Assembly: GCA_013696965.1 (NCBI GenBank)
Contig: JACCXN010000007.1
Span: 1-37,044 of the forward strand
Reading direction: 5' to 3'
From: Bacteroidota bacterium
GTDB taxonomy: Bacteria; Bacteroidota; Bacteroidia; JACCXN01
Length of the DNA stretch: 37,044 bases
Below the pieces are notes generated by a model, which made no database searches, was not told the DNA's origin, and saw only the letters and a program-made list of their open reading frames with translations. How positions within the stretch are numbered: position 1 is the stretch's first letter; every line of letters starts with the position of its first letter. Positions 1 through 8,543 of the stretch are shown here, one piece after another. Made by a program: the position numbers and the translations under genes.

Positions 1-1079
1 CCACAACAGCAACTTCCAATTCTATTACCATGTCTGTAACTTCAACAGTTACCCCTTCTGTATCCATTGCTTTAACATCGGGAACAAATCCAACCTGCTC
101 GGGAAGTGCTGTAACTTTTACAGCTACCCCAACTAACGGTGGAACAACTCCTGCGTATCAGTGGAAAAAAGGGGGGACAAATATAACAGGAGCCACTACC
201 AGCACCTATTCTTATACTCCGGCAAATGGTGATGCAATTACTTGTGTTCTTACATCTAATGCTACTTGTGCAAGCCCAACAACAGCTACATCCAATTCTA
301 TTGCCATGTCTGTAACTTCAACAGTTACACCTACTGTATCCATTGCTTTAACAACAGGAACAAATCCGACCTGCTCAGGAAGTGCTGTAACTTTTACCGC
401 TACACAAACTAACGGAGGAGCTTCTCCAACGTATCAATGGAAAAAAGGAGGGATAAACATTGCAGGAGCCACTGCCAGCACCTATTCTTATACTCCGGCA
501 AATGGCGATGCAATTACTTGTGATCTTACATCTGATTTATCCTGTGCAAGTCCTACCAATGCCACATCAAACATTATTAACATGACGGTTAATCCTTTAC
601 CCTTAACAGCCGAAATCACTCAAACTGCTGTGGATGTATTAACAGCATCTGTTTCAGGAACAAGTTATCAGTGGTATTTAAATGGTGCTTTAATAAGTGG
701 AAACACCCAAAGTATTACAGTTACTCAAGAAGGAACCTATACTGTCATTGTAATTGATAATAATGATTGTCAATCAATTACTTCTGAAGGTTTTGAATAT
801 ACAACAACTGGAATCTTCGTAATTACAGAGGACAATCTTATTATTTATCCAAATCCTTCAATGGATTTCTTTACTATTAAATATGTTAGTTCATTAAGTG
901 GTGATTTAAAAATTTCCATCATAAATACTCTTGGTGAGACTATTTATTATAAGGAACTAATGGAAAGCAATAATAGCTTCACTGAAAAAATAAATCTTTC
1001 GAATTATGCCGGAGGAGTTTATTATATTACAATATCAGATGGAGATAAAACTATTCAGAGGAAACTTATAAAATTGTAA
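1..1079 (+). CDS. Secreted Ig-like repeat protein with T9SS type A sorting domain (5' end missing)
   Basis: The reading frame is open from the left edge, so the ATG at 30 is not the true start: it is an internal Met recurring at 306 and 582, at the same place in each repeat. Two 92-residue Ig/PKD-like repeats are visible, each with a conserved Cys pair, a YQWKKGG motif and a TYSYTPANGDAITC motif. A shorter Ig-like segment (SYQWYLNG) follows. The last ~80 residues form a T9SS type A C-terminal sorting domain: YPNPS, then alternating strands (ISIINTLGETIYY, GGVYYITISDG) and a basic end (RKLIKL). Proteins of this type are exported by Sec, cross the outer membrane through T9SS and are surface-attached or released; many are adhesins. 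The real protein could be several times longer than what is seen here. The specific ligand is unknown. Confidence 0.85.
   Translation, partial: TTATSNSITMSVTSTVTPSVSIALTSGTNPTCSGSAVTFTATPTNGGTTPAYQWKKGGTNITGATTSTYSYTPANGDAITCVLTSNATCASPTTATSNSIAMSVTSTVTPTVSIALTTGTNPTCSGSAVTFTATQTNGGASPTYQWKKGGINIAGATASTYSYTPANGDAITCDLTSDLSCASPTNATSNIINMTVNPLPLTAEITQTAVDVLTASVSGTSYQWYLNGALISGNTQSITVTQEGTYTVIVIDNNDCQSITSEGFEYTTTGIFVITEDNLIIYPNPSMDFFTIKYVSSLSGDLKISIINTLGETIYYKELMESNNSFTEKINLSNYAGGVYYITISDGDKTIQRKLIKL
30..581 (+). repeat. Two adjacent 276-bp in-frame repeats
   Basis: Unit 1 covers 30-305 and unit 2 covers 306-581. Both are exactly 276 bp (92 codons) and both begin atgtctgtaacttcaacagt. The 29 bases before unit 1 match the end of a further unit, so the array continues to the left of the window. 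Units differ mainly at scattered third positions plus a few replacements, as expected of a recently duplicated or homogenised adhesin domain. Confidence 0.9.
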
Positions 1080-1098
1080 ACTAAAATTAATATAAATA

Positions 1099-1135
1099 AA
1101 AAGAGGCTTACCCAAAAGGTGAGCCTCTTTTTTTT
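1099..1135. terminator. Bidirectional intrinsic terminator
   Basis: The arms aagaggctTacc and ggtGagcctctt form a ~12-bp stem (one G-U pair) around a short A-rich loop. It is followed by a T run on the plus strand and by TTTTATTT on the minus strand. It lies 20 bp after the stop of the plus-strand adhesin gene and in the 3' region of the convergent minus-strand phosphatase gene, so it can serve both. Confidence 0.85.
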
Positions 1136-1229
1136 GTATCCACCTTATCTGTAATCAACAAAGGCTAAGGAATTTTCGGCTGCATTTACTATTTGCTTTA
1201 AGCATTTTACCGTATAACAGAAAGTTTTT

Positions 1230-4200
1230 TTAAGCCCTGAACCCAATCACAAGTACATCATCAATTTGTTCATTCTCACCTTTCCATATTTCAAAAAATT
1301 CTGATAATTCTTCTGATTGCTCTTTCAATGATTTGTGCTGTATGGTGAAAAGAAATTTTCTGAAATTCTTGGTCATTAGTTTTTTAGAGCTATCACCACC
1401 GAATTGATCAGCAAAGCCATCCGAAAAAAGATATACACCATCCCCTTTTTTAAGTTCTATACTTTGGGTAACAAACTTTTGGCTGTTGTCCGTATATCCA
1501 CCTATTGCAACTTTATCTGCCTTGTATTCAATAAATTCAAATTCTTCATCAGTACCCTGCAATTTGTTTTCATTTTTACGTATTACCCATAATGGTCGAT
1601 TTGCTCCTGAATAAAACAATTCTCTTTTCTTTACATTTAAAGAACAAATGGCAATATCCATTCCATCGCTTGCAGAAACTTGGTTTCCTGATTTTTGCAA
1701 GGAAGATTTAATTGAAACATTTAATTTCTCTAAAATCCTTCCTGGATCTGTAACTTCCTTAACAACCTCATTTAACTTATTTATTCCTATCATGCTCATA
1801 AAGGCCCCAGGGACACCATGTCCAGTACAATCTGCTGCTGCAAGCAAAATTGTTCTATCACTTTCTTCAGCCTCATTTTCTATGCATGAAAACCAATAAA
1901 AATCTCCACTCACAATATCCTTGGGCTTAAATAAAACAAATGATTCAGGAATATAATTTTTTATCATCCCCTCGTTTACCAACATTGCTTGCTGGATACG
2001 CTTTGCATAAGCAATACTAGAGGTAATATCACTGTTTTTTATTTCAATTATTTTTTTCTGCTTTGTTATTTCACTTGTTCTTTCCTCAACTTTATCTTCT
2101 AATAGTCGCTTTTCTTGCACTAACTTTCTTTCCCTGTATTGTATAAAAGTCATTACTGCTGAAATAATAGCAATAATTAGGGCTGAAATAAACCACCAGG
2201 TTTTCCAAAAAGGAGGAAGAATTGTAAAACTATAATTTAACTCATCGCTCCATATATAATTTTCAGAAGTAGCCTGCACCTTAAAAGTGTATTTCCCAGG
2301 AGGCAAGTTTGGATAAGATGCATGTGGGGTTTCGGTTTCAAATGACCAATCATTCTCAAATCCCTCTAATTTATATCGATACTTTATTTTTTCCGGACTG
2401 CTGAACCACAATCCCTGAAAGGTAAAAATCAGGTTGTTGTTATTGTGGTCCAATTCCGTGTTTTGTTTTATTAAATGCTCTTTAAGATTAACTTTTATAT
2501 TAATTAGATGAATGCGAGGTGCCAATAAATCAACTTGGGTAGTTACTGAACGGAATTTAACTATTCCGGAATTTGTGCCTATCCATATGTTTCCTTCCTT
2601 ATCCGTATAAAACGAATTAATATTGGGTTCAAATTCTATATCCTGTTCATTTTCAAATAAATTATAATAAGATACTTCTGTTTTATCCAATACATCAATA
2701 CCTGAGTTATGAACTGTTACTATATTCCCTCTCAGATTACACGTTAAAATAACAGGAGTCTTCTCTCTTAAGCCATTATTAATATCAAATAATTCCAGTT
2801 TGCTTTTGTCATATTTATATACCCCATCATCGGTACTAAACCAAATATTCTTTTCTTTATCCTCTGTAACGGAATAGACTGTAGCATTTTTCAATTCTTT
2901 AAACAAAAGGCTTTCTATTTTTTGGCCTGTTTTCTTAAAGCACAATCCCCCACCATCGCTTGCAATCCAAATCTGATTGGAGGCATCAATAAAAAGCTGA
3001 TAGATATAATTACTGTTTAGACCATTTTCAGTGTTATAAGTAGTAAAAACCAACTTTGTATCAACCTGTTTTATTTCTGAAATTCCTCCTCCCAGTGTCC
3101 CGGCCCAAAGAGTTCCGGCATTGTCTTTAACAAGAGAAATTACATTATCATTTGCCAAGCCCTCTTTAACAGTATAAAAATCAGATGTTCCATTTAGAAC
3201 ATTTAGCCTGATTATCCCTTTTCCATAGGTTCCAAGCCATAAAATATTTTCATTTTCTTCAACAATAGAAACTATTTGAATTTTCCCTGCATCCGAAAAA
3301 TATTTTTTTTTCTGTAATTTTCCTGTTTTATCGTAGTGATACATAGAAAATCCTGAATCAGAACCAACCCAATGCCTTCCTTTTTTATCCTGGTAAATGG
3401 CAAACACATTTTCTTTAATTTCATCCGTGGCAATAAATTCAAACCTGCTTTTTTTGTAGTGGATCAAATAACTTTCGGTTCCTATCCAAAAGTTTTTTTC
3501 AGCATCCTCAAAAAGACAAAGAATATTTTTGGGAAAAAGCCCCTGCATGGGAAGAATGGATTTTATTATTTCATGTTGAAAATCACTGCCTGAAAAACAC
3601 AATAAATTCCCGGTTTGAGTACCAATCCATAGATTTTCTTTGTAATCGATTTTTAAAGAAGTAACTGGTCCAAAATTCCAATTTAATGAAGTTGAACTGC
3701 GAACGAATTTTTGATCAATTAAAGAGTATTTACAAAAACCTGAATCTTGCATTCCTATCCACAATTGATCCTTAAAGTATACCATTTCTCTAACAATATT
3801 ATCCGGAAGGCCAGTTCGCATGGATAAATAATTAAAGCTAGGGGCATCCGCTTTATTTTCATCATAGATGGTTATACCCGCATCACAACCAAAAAAAACA
3901 CGTGAGGAATTATCGGATGCAACAGAATAAACATAATTATCTCCAAGGCCTTCATCCTCATTAAGTAAGTTCAGTGTATTGTTATTTAAAATAAAGACGC
4001 CAGATCCATAAGTAGTAATATATGTTTTGGCATTTTTATGCAAGATTGCTGTTATGGGATTATCCGAGAGTTTTGCATTGTGTTCAAATGCTTTAATTCC
4101 TGATGAATCTAAAATGGAAATTTTTCCGTTGTTATGTCCAATCCATATTGTTCCATCAGCCCCCTGTGACAAAGCACTTATTTCTTCTGATACTAAGCCG

Positions 4201-4430
4201 TTTTCAGTTGTGAAAGAAGTGGTACCTGTTGAATAATGCTGGATTAAACCCTTGGAGGTTCCAGTCCATAAATATCCCTGCTTATCCTGAAAAAAACAGT
4301 TTGCTTTTACATTTTTCATACCCTTAATCAATACTTGTTTTCTTAGTATTTGGCTAAAAGAAAAAACATGAAAAATCAATACAAAAACAAGTATTGCCAA
4401 AAATCTTAAACTGCCTTTAATTAAGTTCAT
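1230..4430 (-). CDS. Transmembrane sensor phosphatase: Reg_prop beta-propeller, Y_Y_Y, SpoIIE/PP2C domain
   Basis: The first ~27 residues form a signal peptide. Residues ~35-640 are made of two-component-regulator propeller repeats with the recurring pattern D-x-x-G-x-[LI]-W-[IV]-G-T (for example QGYLWTGTSKGL, EGNIWIGTNSGI). A Y_Y_Y domain follows at ~660-740 (YRYKLEGFENDW, LPPGKYTFKVQA), then one membrane span at ~745-767, a coiled coil with YAKRIQQAM, and a SpoIIE-type phosphatase at ~830-1066. The metal-binding acidic motifs of the PP2C fold are present: VSGDFYW, ADCTGHGVPGAF, LFSDGFADQFGG and IDDVLVIGF. The architecture predicts a periplasmic sensor controlling a cytoplasmic Ser/Thr phosphatase that would reverse an anti-sigma or anti-anti-sigma phosphorylation, in place of the histidine kinase that usually follows this sensor. 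The signal and target are unknown. It begins 1 nt after the upstream YceI-like gene, so the two are presumably co-transcribed. Confidence 0.9.
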   Translation of the reverse strand: MNLIKGSLRFLAILVFVLIFHVFSFSQILRKQVLIKGMKNVKANCFFQDKQGYLWTGTSKGLIQHYSTGTTSFTTENGLVSEEISALSQGADGTIWIGHNNGKISILDSSGIKAFEHNAKLSDNPITAILHKNAKTYITTYGSGVFILNNNTLNLLNEDEGLGDNYVYSVASDNSSRVFFGCDAGITIYDENKADAPSFNYLSMRTGLPDNIVREMVYFKDQLWIGMQDSGFCKYSLIDQKFVRSSTSLNWNFGPVTSLKIDYKENLWIGTQTGNLLCFSGSDFQHEIIKSILPMQGLFPKNILCLFEDAEKNFWIGTESYLIHYKKSRFEFIATDEIKENVFAIYQDKKGRHWVGSDSGFSMYHYDKTGKLQKKKYFSDAGKIQIVSIVEENENILWLGTYGKGIIRLNVLNGTSDFYTVKEGLANDNVISLVKDNAGTLWAGTLGGGISEIKQVDTKLVFTTYNTENGLNSNYIYQLFIDASNQIWIASDGGGLCFKKTGQKIESLLFKELKNATVYSVTEDKEKNIWFSTDDGVYKYDKSKLELFDINNGLREKTPVILTCNLRGNIVTVHNSGIDVLDKTEVSYYNLFENEQDIEFEPNINSFYTDKEGNIWIGTNSGIVKFRSVTTQVDLLAPRIHLINIKVNLKEHLIKQNTELDHNNNNLIFTFQGLWFSSPEKIKYRYKLEGFENDWSFETETPHASYPNLPPGKYTFKVQATSENYIWSDELNYSFTILPPFWKTWWFISALIIAIISAVMTFIQYRERKLVQEKRLLEDKVEERTSEITKQKKIIEIKNSDITSSIAYAKRIQQAMLVNEGMIKNYIPESFVLFKPKDIVSGDFYWFSCIENEAEESDRTILLAAADCTGHGVPGAFMSMIGINKLNEVVKEVTDPGRILEKLNVSIKSSLQKSGNQVSASDGMDIAICSLNVKKRELFYSGANRPLWVIRKNENKLQGTDEEFEFIEYKADKVAIGGYTDNSQKFVTQSIELKKGDGVYLFSDGFADQFGGDSSKKLMTKNFRKFLFTIQHKSLKEQSEELSEFFEIWKGENEQIDDVLVIGFRA

Positions 4431-4431
4431 G

Positions 4432-4977
4432 CTATTTTGATAAAAGATGGGTATTTACTTCTATTGAAATAATTTCAGCAATTTTTTGGTTTACCACCTT
4501 TGGTATTCTAATGTTATGATCCACTAAAAGCACATCAAATTGAGACTGCAATTCAATCTGATCATTTTTTATACTGATTTTTGAATTTATTATTTTTTCC
4601 TTTTCGATCCCATGAATGCTTATGATGCCTTTAGCTCGTAAATTATGAGTTCCCGAAACTGAAAAATCAATTTCTTCGATAATTTTTCCTTTAAATGTGA
4701 TTATTGGAAACTTATCGCTTTCCATATAGTTTTCATTAAAATGCTCCTTTTGCAAAGGACTATTAAAACCCAGGAATGATTTAACCGGTATTGTAAAAGC
4801 AAAAGTTCTTTTTTGGGCATCAATAACTGAAACAAGTTTATTTGATTCTGCCTTAATGATTTCAAGAGGTGCATTTGATACAAATTTAACACTTCCCTCT
4901 TTAGAAGAATAGATAGGATTTGTATTATTTGTTATGAAAAGAAAAGAAAAAACAAATGCTAAAATGAGCTTAATCAT
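4432..4977 (-). CDS. YceI-like periplasmic lipid-binding family protein
   Basis: A 181-residue protein with an N-terminal signal peptide (~residues 1-17). The body fits the YceI fold, a lipocalin-like barrel that binds isoprenoid or other amphipathic molecules: an early SVKFVSNAP strand, FTIPVKSF, HFNENYMESDKFPIITFKG in the position of the family's 'nyldaekyPtitF.s' signature, then SGTHNLRAKGIISIHGIEK matching the 'G.LtihGvtk' segment. Family members vary widely in role (isoprenoid transport, stress), so the ligand is not predicted. Its stop and the start of the downstream sensor phosphatase are separated by one base, which suggests the two act in one process, for instance an envelope-stress or lipid-linked signal. 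That link is inference. Confidence 0.75.
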   Translation of the reverse strand: MIKLILAFVFSFLFITNNTNPIYSSKEGSVKFVSNAPLEIIKAESNKLVSVIDAQKRTFAFTIPVKSFLGFNSPLQKEHFNENYMESDKFPIITFKGKIIEEIDFSVSGTHNLRAKGIISIHGIEKEKIINSKISIKNDQIELQSQFDVLLVDHNIRIPKVVNQKIAEIISIEVNTHLLSK

Positions 4978-5032
4978 AGTTTATTAGATTAAAATGATTT
5001 ACTAAGGTAAAAAAATCAACAATAAACACGAA

Positions 5033-5064
5033 CAAATATATATTATTTAGTATTTTCTACTCAA
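5033..5064 (-). promoter_or_regulatory. Candidate Bacteroidota promoter for the YceI-sensor pair
   Basis: On the minus strand TATATTTG (5033-5040) matches the TAnnTTTG -7 element. A TTG at 5062-5064 lies 21 nt upstream, a weak -33 element. Transcription would begin near 5026, about 50 nt before the YceI start codon. Confidence 0.4.
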
Positions 5065-5152
5065 GCCAAAGTAAAAACTTTTTATACAGATTGAACCTTG
5101 AACACAATAAAAATGGAACCCGAAGGATTAGGAAAATTGTGGATTATCTTGC

Positions 5153-5683
5153 TTACAATTTAAAATACAAGGATGTTTCTCCAGTAAGAGTGAATCTGCT
5201 GAAATTGTTATAAGCTGCATAACCGGCCAAAATATTCCAGGAAATTCTGCTTCCTATGTTGAAATCAAAGCCAAAGCCTATGCCATTATTCATTCGATTG
5301 TTAGTAATCCATTTTAATTCTGGTTCTGGAAAAGGTTCTACAAAAGGGCCCTCAAAATAAATATACTCCAAAGAATGCCTGTATAAATAATGGTTTCCCT
5401 GATAGAGAAAAAAATTGACATTTTGATCCTGAAAAATATAATACATAAAAGTTAACCCGCTGCTTAATTGGGTAAGACGTTCATCAGTATAGGGCCCGAA
5501 AGTTAATTGAACACCAAATTTTGTGGGAATATACCTGTATGATAAACCGTAACCTGTGGTAAAACCTGCTGCTGCGCCAATGGAATGTTTATACTTTGGC
5601 TTTTCTGTAACTGTTTCTTGTGCCTTAAGATCAAACTGAAATTGAAAAGCACAAATTGTGAAAAATAAAATCAGGTTTTTCAT
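5153..5683 (-). CDS. Predicted outer-membrane beta-barrel protein, function unknown
   Basis: A 176-residue protein with a clear Sec signal peptide ending near FDLKAQ (residue ~22). The mature part is a run of alternating amphipathic strands rich in Gly, Tyr and Phe (GAAAGFTTGYGLSYRYI, FGVQLTFGPYTDERL, NGIGFGFDFNI, SWNILAGYAAY), and the last strand ends TSLYFKL with a C-terminal hydrophobic residue. This is the usual signature of a small 8-stranded outer-membrane barrel. The segment FEGPFVEPFPEPELKW is proline- and acid-rich and could be a surface loop. I do not recognise a specific family. It lies alone, between the YceI-sensor pair and the ABC genes. Confidence 0.65.
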   Translation of the reverse strand: MKNLILFFTICAFQFQFDLKAQETVTEKPKYKHSIGAAAGFTTGYGLSYRYIPTKFGVQLTFGPYTDERLTQLSSGLTFMYYIFQDQNVNFFLYQGNHYLYRHSLEYIYFEGPFVEPFPEPELKWITNNRMNNGIGFGFDFNIGSRISWNILAGYAAYNNFSRFTLTGETSLYFKL

Positions 5684-5901
5684 ATGTATATAATTTGATT
5701 TTAAAGCTCATGTGGTATAGCTATGCTATATTTATAAAACACTAAAAATCATACCATACAATATCTGTTTAACTTTCCTCTGAATGCTTAAGAATACAAG
5801 ACTTTATCCTGGTTTGGTTTATTGGCTAAGAATGCTTTGGGGATTTTGCTTTTTTTTAATCTCATTAACAAGTAGAAAAGCAGAAAAGCTGTATTTAAAG
5901 G

Positions 5902-6588
5902 TTAAATAGCATTTTTTAAAATTTCGGTTGCTTTTAGTTTTAGCTTTTCAAACAACTCCTTTTCAATGCCTCCAAACTGTTGTTTATCAAACGTTTTAAG
6001 GATAATGCCATTAGACAAATAATGAATTTGCTCACAAATGTTCAGCAAGGGTTCTAAAATATGAGAAGAAATAAAAACTGTTTTGCCCTTATTGCTTAAT
6101 GCCTTTATCATGATCATCAATATTTTATTGGTTTCCATATCAAGGCCATTAAAGGGTTCATCAAAAATATAAATTTGCTTATCCTGCTTTACCATGGCTA
6201 ATAATGCAAGCTTCTTTTTCATTCCGGTGGAATAGGTTTCAATTAAATTTTGCAAAGGCAAATGCATTAATTCCTGGAAGCTTTCAAGATTAAACTCCTT
6301 GTTTGTAAGTGGAAAAATATTTAAGTATTCCTTTCCGGTGATATTGGAATAAAAGTAATTGCTTGTTTCAATATATCCGATTTCTTTACTGCTTATTGTT
6401 TTACCATTCCATAAAAAGGATCCCATATCTGGCTTAATCACTCCTGCCATACAATTAAAAAAGGTGGTTTTTCCAGAACCATTAAGGCCAATAATGCCAT
6501 GAATATTACTCCCGGAAAAACTAGAATTCAGGTTTTTCAATATTGGAATTCCATCAAATTTTATGGTCAGGTCTTTTGCTTCAAGCAT
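5902..6588 (-). CDS. ABC transporter ATP-binding protein
   Basis: A 228-residue nucleotide-binding subunit with all catalytic elements: Walker A GLNGSGKT (34-41), a divergent signature YSTGMKK (119-125), Walker B YIFDEP (140-145), D-loop NGLD and the switch His in SSH (174-176). The 'YSTGM+KKL' form of the signature is typical of ABC-2-type and CcmA/NatA-like ATPases, many of which are exporters. Its start overlaps the end of the upstream membrane-protein gene by 8 bp, so the two are translationally coupled and almost certainly form one complex. The substrate cannot be read from sequence. Confidence 0.9.
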   Translation of the reverse strand: MLEAKDLTIKFDGIPILKNLNSSFSGSNIHGIIGLNGSGKTTFFNCMAGVIKPDMGSFLWNGKTISSKEIGYIETSNYFYSNITGKEYLNIFPLTNKEFNLESFQELMHLPLQNLIETYSTGMKKKLALLAMVKQDKQIYIFDEPFNGLDMETNKILMIMIKALSNKGKTVFISSHILEPLLNICEQIHYLSNGIILKTFDKQQFGGIEKELFEKLKLKATEILKNAI

Positions 6589-7522
6589 GAATGTATGTCT
6601 TTAAATTTTTAATTGCTTTTGAATAATTTCTTAAGCACATAACCAAGGGAATGGGCAATAAAAATGGTATTAAACCACTTATTGAAACAAAGGAAACAAT
6701 TATAGCGCTTTCAGAGAAGTTCTTGTTTGGTTCATAAACATTGTATTTGTAAAGTATCGCAAAAAAAAGAATAAGCAATTGCAGGAAAAGGAAAACAATA
6801 TTTACGAACCAGTATTCACTGTTAAAGAACATGTTAATAATTAATACAGGGGAATAAAGCAAAACAAGGAATTTTGCCTGACTGAAGATTTTGTTTTTTA
6901 AAAATTCTGCTGCTGTATCACTACTAACTTTCAGCACATTTAATGATTCGCATTCCTGGTAAAAAGAAATAATTAACGTTGTTAGTATCCATAGGAAAAA
7001 TAAAGGTAAAAAACTCAGCCAGCAAAAAGCAATTGCCAAAAGATAAATAAAAATAAACCCCAGGTAATACTTACGAATTCCACTGATTAATTCAAAATTA
7101 TCCGCTTTAATGAAGCGCGAAGGATTTATGTTTGGTTTTTTTATTTTAAATTTATAATTAAGATTGGATATCAGAAAAATAATAAAAATAACCAGCGGAA
7201 AGTAGAAATATTGGCTGGTGAATAATGAAGGCAGGGTAAAGGGCAAACTAAACACAAGGTATTCAGTAAATATTGACCAGGAAGGATTTTTAACATGCAG
7301 AAAAACAAACTGCTTGTCTTTGCGGGAATTGTGTAAATAAAACAAAACTGAAACAATTGCTAAACCAGGTATATATGCTTTATCTGGCATCATAAAAAAT
7401 TTATATGAAACCAATATCAGTAAAATAAACAAAGCAAAATAAAACAAGCCATAGAACACACCAAGATCATCTAATTCTCTTGAGAGTTGGTTAAACCTGA
7501 TTTTAAGAAGTGGTGATTTCAT
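6581..7522 (-). CDS. Multi-spanning membrane partner of the ABC ATPase
   Basis: A 313-residue very hydrophobic protein with about eight predicted membrane segments, including FYGLFYFALFILLILVSYKF near 25-45, FPLVIFIIFLISNL, YYLGFIFIYLLAIAFCWL, and two near the C-terminus ending in a basic tail. The N-terminal KIRFNQLSREL before the first span resembles ABC-2 type permeases that start with a short cytoplasmic helix. I cannot assign it to a named family. Its function as permease is inferred from the 8-bp overlap with the ATPase gene. Confidence 0.7.
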   Translation of the reverse strand: MKSPLLKIRFNQLSRELDDLGVFYGLFYFALFILLILVSYKFFMMPDKAYIPGLAIVSVLFYLHNSRKDKQFVFLHVKNPSWSIFTEYLVFSLPFTLPSLFTSQYFYFPLVIFIIFLISNLNYKFKIKKPNINPSRFIKADNFELISGIRKYYLGFIFIYLLAIAFCWLSFLPLFFLWILTTLIISFYQECESLNVLKVSSDTAAEFLKNKIFSQAKFLVLLYSPVLIINMFFNSEYWFVNIVFLFLQLLILFFAILYKYNVYEPNKNFSESAIIVSFVSISGLIPFLLPIPLVMCLRNYSKAIKNLKTYIHA

Positions 7523-7558
7523 GAAAGACTGAGTATGCCAGGAATGAAAGATGAGTTT

Positions 7559-8293
7559 TTAGTTAACAATCATTTTTCCTCTTGAAGAAACATTGTTTTT
7601 GGAAAGGAGCTCCCAATAATAAATTCCCGGTTTTAAACCACCTTCATTAATACTTTCAGTGCCCGTGGAATTAAAAACAGTTCTGTTGTACACTGTCCTG
7701 CCTGTTAGATCTATTATTTGTATGATTATTCTTTCAGAAGAAAAAGAATGTTCCAAGGTAAACACTCCCAGGTTTGGATTGGGAAACAAATTACATGCAT
7801 TGCTTTGTTTTTCTTCAATACCAACTAAAGTAAAAGCAAAAGTAGGCTGAGAACATTCAAACCATGGTCCAACAGCCATAGTACAACTAACATTAAGATT
7901 GCCTGTAATTATACCATACATGGAAATAATGACTTTGCCGGGAGCAAGAAAGCTAGCACTGCCACCGGGAATTGATAAAACATCCATTTCTAAAATTCCA
8001 TATTTAAGAATTGAGGCCCCGGTATTAACAATAATACTGTGATGACCACATAGGCCACCCTCATTTTCGATTTTCAAAAACGCACCGGAATTTAGGATAA
8101 TATTACTGTCAAAAACAACAGGGTGTGCGATAATCAAGGTATCAGAATTGGAATAAGCAGGCACAACACCTGTTTCCCATATAGCCGAATTATTCCAATA
8201 ACCACTGGAAATTGTAGTCCAGTTTATAGGTTTTGCCGAATTAATAAACATCGCTAATAAAACCAGTGTGAATAGAACTTTTTTCTTTTCCAT
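7559..8293 (-). CDS. Small secreted protein with T9SS type A sorting domain
   Basis: The frame is open from 8329, but the ATG at 8293 is preferred. It gives a proper signal peptide (MEKKKVLFTLVLLAMFINSA), and the candidate promoter at 8344-8351 would leave almost no leader for the upstream ATG. The mature part begins with a beta-rich segment (WTTISSGYWNNSAIWETGVVP) like those found before right-handed beta-helix or G8-like regions, with repeated 'I..Ga.l.I.n.g' strands. The last ~75 residues are a T9SS sorting domain: LFPNPNLGVFTLE, IIDLTGRTVYNR, LKPGIYYWELLS. It is therefore a small surface or released protein of unknown role. Only 36 bp separate it from the ABC membrane gene downstream, so read-through is possible. 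Confidence 0.75.
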   Translation of the reverse strand: MEKKKVLFTLVLLAMFINSAKPINWTTISSGYWNNSAIWETGVVPAYSNSDTLIIAHPVVFDSNIILNSGAFLKIENEGGLCGHHSIIVNTGASILKYGILEMDVLSIPGGSASFLAPGKVIISMYGIITGNLNVSCTMAVGPWFECSQPTFAFTLVGIEEKQSNACNLFPNPNLGVFTLEHSFSSERIIIQIIDLTGRTVYNRTVFNSTGTESINEGGLKPGIYYWELLSKNNVSSRGKMIVN

Positions 8294-8343
8294 AAAAATT
8301 GCTGTTGATTTTAGTATTAATAAGAACAAAGCCCTATTCTATT

Positions 8344-8351
8344 CAAAGATA
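8344..8351 (-). promoter_or_regulatory. -7 promoter element upstream of the small T9SS cargo gene
   Basis: On the minus strand TATCTTTG matches TAnnTTTG exactly. No good TTTG is present 19-21 nt upstream. A start of transcription near 8338 favours translation from the ATG at 8293. Confidence 0.4.
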
Positions 8352-8474
8352 ATATAAAAATGAATTTATTTGGGCATTAACTGTTTCAGGCATAAACAGG
8401 TATAAACAAGACATCTTTAATATTTCAAATGAATGGGGTTAAGATATAATTTATGCATAGCCTTTGATTTCTAT

Positions 8475-8482
8475 TAACTTTG
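8475..8482 (+). promoter_or_regulatory. -7 promoter element TAACTTTG
   Basis: An exact TAnnTTTG match. The -33 position (8452-8455) reads TATG, a one-base departure from TTTG. Transcription would start near 8487-8489, on top of the first ATG of the next frame, which argues for the second ATG at 8544 as the real start. Confidence 0.45.
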
Positions 8483-8543
8483 CTACATGCGGTTTTGGCT
8501 TATTTCTATAATCCGCTCCCATATTTACACCAATCCCTATAGC

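Noticed and set aside
5713-5727. Inverted repeat tatagc-tat-gctata upstream of the barrel gene at 5683
   Set aside because: Short, purely AT apart from one GC step per arm, and not placed relative to any promoter box, so it is within chance expectation for AT-rich DNA.
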